Positions 59,801-62,000 of a stretch of DNA of 62,000 bases are shown here, piece after piece. Made by a program: the position numbers and the translations under genes. The notes below the pieces were generated by a model. The model was not told where the DNA came from and did no database searches. It was given only the letters and a program-made list of their open reading frames with translations. Numbering within the stretch: the first letter of the stretch is position 1; every line of letters starts with the position of its first letter. Origin of the DNA: Neocallimastix lanati (nom. inval.) (lineage: Eukaryota > Neocallimastigomycota > Neocallimastigomycetes > Neocallimastigales > Neocallimastigaceae); NCBI GenBank assembly GCA_016946835.1, contig JACVTC010000118.1:435001-497000 (forward strand). Reading direction: 5' to 3'.

Positions 59801-62000
59801 GAATATCAAAAATAAATATTTTATATCATACTTGAAGCATAATAGTTTCGTCTAACTTTTGTAAGGTAACTTCAGTTAATTTAGCAACAATTGGAAGGCA
59901 ATCCTTGGAACAGTGAGAAACAAGAGTAGACATAGCTTCATAAATAGAGGCACGGAAATTAATTTCAGCATTAGCCCTAAATAATTTAAAAAAAAAAAAA
60001 AAAATTAAACCAGAAAAAATTAGAAAAAAAAAAAAAAAAAAGAATAAAAAAAATAGTACATCACTTTTAAATAACTAAATCATATCTAATATATAAAAAA
60101 TCCAATATTTAACTGTTCTTGCTGACTGGCATTTAATAAAGCAGTGACAATTCCTTCAAAGTACTTAGAAAGAGGATAAGTTACATTAACTTCTAAATCT
60201 TCTGGTTCAAGTTGTTCAGCTAAATTCATCAAACACTAAAAATAGATATGACATTAAAAATAAAGTAGAAATATTATTAATGTAAATAAATAAATAAATA
60301 AATAAAAAATAATAACAAAAAATAATAATAATAAATAATATTAATATTAATATTTATGGATTAAGTTAAAATAATTAAATTTAATAATTACCCAGCAACA
60401 ATTAGAAGCAACTCTTGGAGTATCACCTAAACCTTCAGTAACAACAGTAACTAAACTGTGTAATGTATCTTCATTCTTTAGAGTATCTGGTAAAACATCC
60501 GAAATACGACCAAGAGTCCAAGCAGTAGTATCTTTAACTTGTGTTATATCATCTTTCATTAAGTTAACTAATAATGGAAGTGCCTATATATATAAATAAA
60601 AATTTTAAATTTATATTGAAATATAAAATAGTTATTACAATTTTATTATTCAATTTTATTATTTTAATATAATTATATAATGATTTATTGATTGAAAAGA
60701 TTTAGTTATAAATTTTTATACACACTTGATTAACTAATGGATATAAATTAACCGGATTTGGACCCTCTAAAATTGAACCTATTTATTTTAAAAATTATTA
60801 ATTAATTTAATTAATAAAAAAAGAAAATTTAAAAAACTATTGCTTTCATAGAATATGTTGCATATATCATATCCGACTATTTAAATTAATAAATAGCTAT
60901 ATTAATATTTACCAAAAGCCATGATAGCAGCTTCTCTATAAACCCAATCAGAGTTATTGATATTTGATTCAACAAATGGAAGAACTGGAGCAACAATATC
61001 ATCTTCAACACAAGTAGCTAAAAGAGATAAGCAAGTAGCAGCAGCCATAGAAATATTCCATTCATCATCTTCATCATCCATACTCTAAAAATTAATTAAA
61101 AATAAAAAATTTATTAATTCTTATTTTTGATAAATAATCAAAAGATATTTGTATTAAAATATATATGTAAATATGCAATTAAAAAAAAAAAAATAAATTA
61201 CCTTTTTAGTTAATAACCAAAGAAGTGTTGGAACTAAATCATTAACAGCAGCCTTAGCAAAGTAGTGGCAAACTGGTGGTGCAGTATTAAGTATTTGAGC
61301 TTCTTCAAGCTCAACAGCAAGGGCAATTTCTTCATCACAAACAGTTGACCAAAATTCAACAGCTTGTAAAGCAACTTTTTCATCATCGCTTTTCATTCCT
61401 GTAATAGTAAGCTAAAAATATATAAATAAAAGTTAATATGAATAAATAATAAATTATTTAATAATAATAATAATAATATTAATAATATAGATATATAATT
61501 TTATAATAAAAAAAATTCATACTCCATATAAAGCTTTCTGCATATATAATTCCATCTTTTCATAATATAATTGCATAATTCTAACAAGGCATTCAAAAGC
61601 AGCAACTTTAACACTTTCATTTTCACTTTGAGTGGCTTCACAAACAACTTGCATAATATAATTTCTTTCAGTCTATTAATATTTATATATAATAAAATAT
61701 GTATACATAAGTTAGTATATAATAAATAATAAAGATTAATATATATTATTTAAAATCAGTAAAGATTACTTCTTGTTCAAAATTATCTCTAGTAAATTCT
61801 AATGAGTTCGTAAGAGCTTGAATGGCAGCAAGACGAACTTCTTGACTATTACAAAAGTAATGGAAATAATTAATAATATTAATAAAAATTTATTATTATT
61901 ATTATTATTAATATCTATTTTAATTATTATTAAGAAGTACAAAAAAAAAAAAAAATAATAATAATATATATAATTATTTACTTTGGTTCTTCTTTTACAG
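57861..62000 (-). CDS. KAP95: Importin subunit beta-1 (karyopherin beta-1), N terminus outside window
   Basis: Nuclear import receptor of the HEAT-repeat family. Seventeen exons visible: 62000-61982 (partial), 61845-61770, 61672-61523, 61411-61202, 61084-60913, 60778-60726, 60583-60392, 60235-60114, 59976-59832, 59673-59460, 59306-59224, 59115-59008, 58903-58760, 58649-58553, 58381-58273, 58150-58015, 57902-57861. All junctions are GT-AG with agreeing phases; about 690 codons, so roughly 170-180 residues are missing. Diagnostic blocks: '[12 protein letters not shown]', '[11 protein letters not shown]', '[16 protein letters not shown]', '[12 protein letters not shown]', 'PRVASNCCW', '[14 protein letters not shown]', '[16 protein letters not shown]', '[18 protein letters not shown]', ending '[11 protein letters not shown]'. 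Order and spacing match human KPNB1 and yeast Kap95. Unusually intron-dense compared with yeast; introns are 50-190 bp and almost pure A/T. Confidence 0.97.

Overview
The window looks like nuclear DNA of an anaerobic gut fungus (Neocallimastigomycota). Reasons: extreme A+T content with long homopolymer and (AAT)n tracts, genes split by many short pure-AT introns, a family GH9 cellulase carrying three fungal dockerin (CBM10-type) modules, and a possible SPD-2/Cep192-type basal-body protein, as expected for a zoospore-forming lineage. The genus cannot be named from this sequence alone. Gene models below were built by hand from splice sites, requiring phase agreement across every junction and similarity to known families.

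Layout: 148-6539 (-) an ELG1/ATAD5 clamp-unloader gene, cut by the left edge; 6.5-12.2 kb AT-rich spacer with a decayed LINE (9.5-11.3 kb); 12184-12728 (-) ribosomal protein eS30; 13508-16898 (-) a two-ASH-domain protein; 16.9-21.4 kb spacer; 21410-22688 (-) the eRF1 methyltransferase MTQ2/N6AMT1 in seven exons; 22.7-24.0 kb spacer with a LINE 3' end; 23971-26894 (+) the splicing factor WBP11 in eight exons; 27.6-29.0 kb a second decayed LINE; 29629-32704 (-) the GH9 endoglucanase with dockerins; 33-36 kb spacer.

From 36 to 56 kb the window is dominated by mobile DNA: an apparently intact Ty1/copia element with identical LTRs inserted into an (AAT)n tract (36015-42374, +); a tRNA-related SINE with a perfect target duplication (42870-43313); a stop-riddled alpha/beta-hydrolase relic (+) facing an intact homologue (45493-46494, -); and a second, broken copia element (49146-55432, -) whose RT carries ten 45-bp in-frame tandem repeats, followed by a truncated SINE copy. 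The right end (57861-62000, -) holds the C-terminal four fifths of importin beta-1 (KAP95) in 17 exons.

The host genes are mostly unrelated housekeeping functions (replication clamp unloading, translation, splicing, nuclear import) plus one secreted cellulosome component; nothing suggests operon-like cooperation. The strongest unusual signals are a predicted 2-nt exon in the cellulase gene, a shared primer-binding site in both copia elements that matches the anticodon half of tRNA-Lys(CUU), the RT repeat expansion, the SINE, and the hydrolase relic with indel-poor sequence but many TAA/TAG codons.
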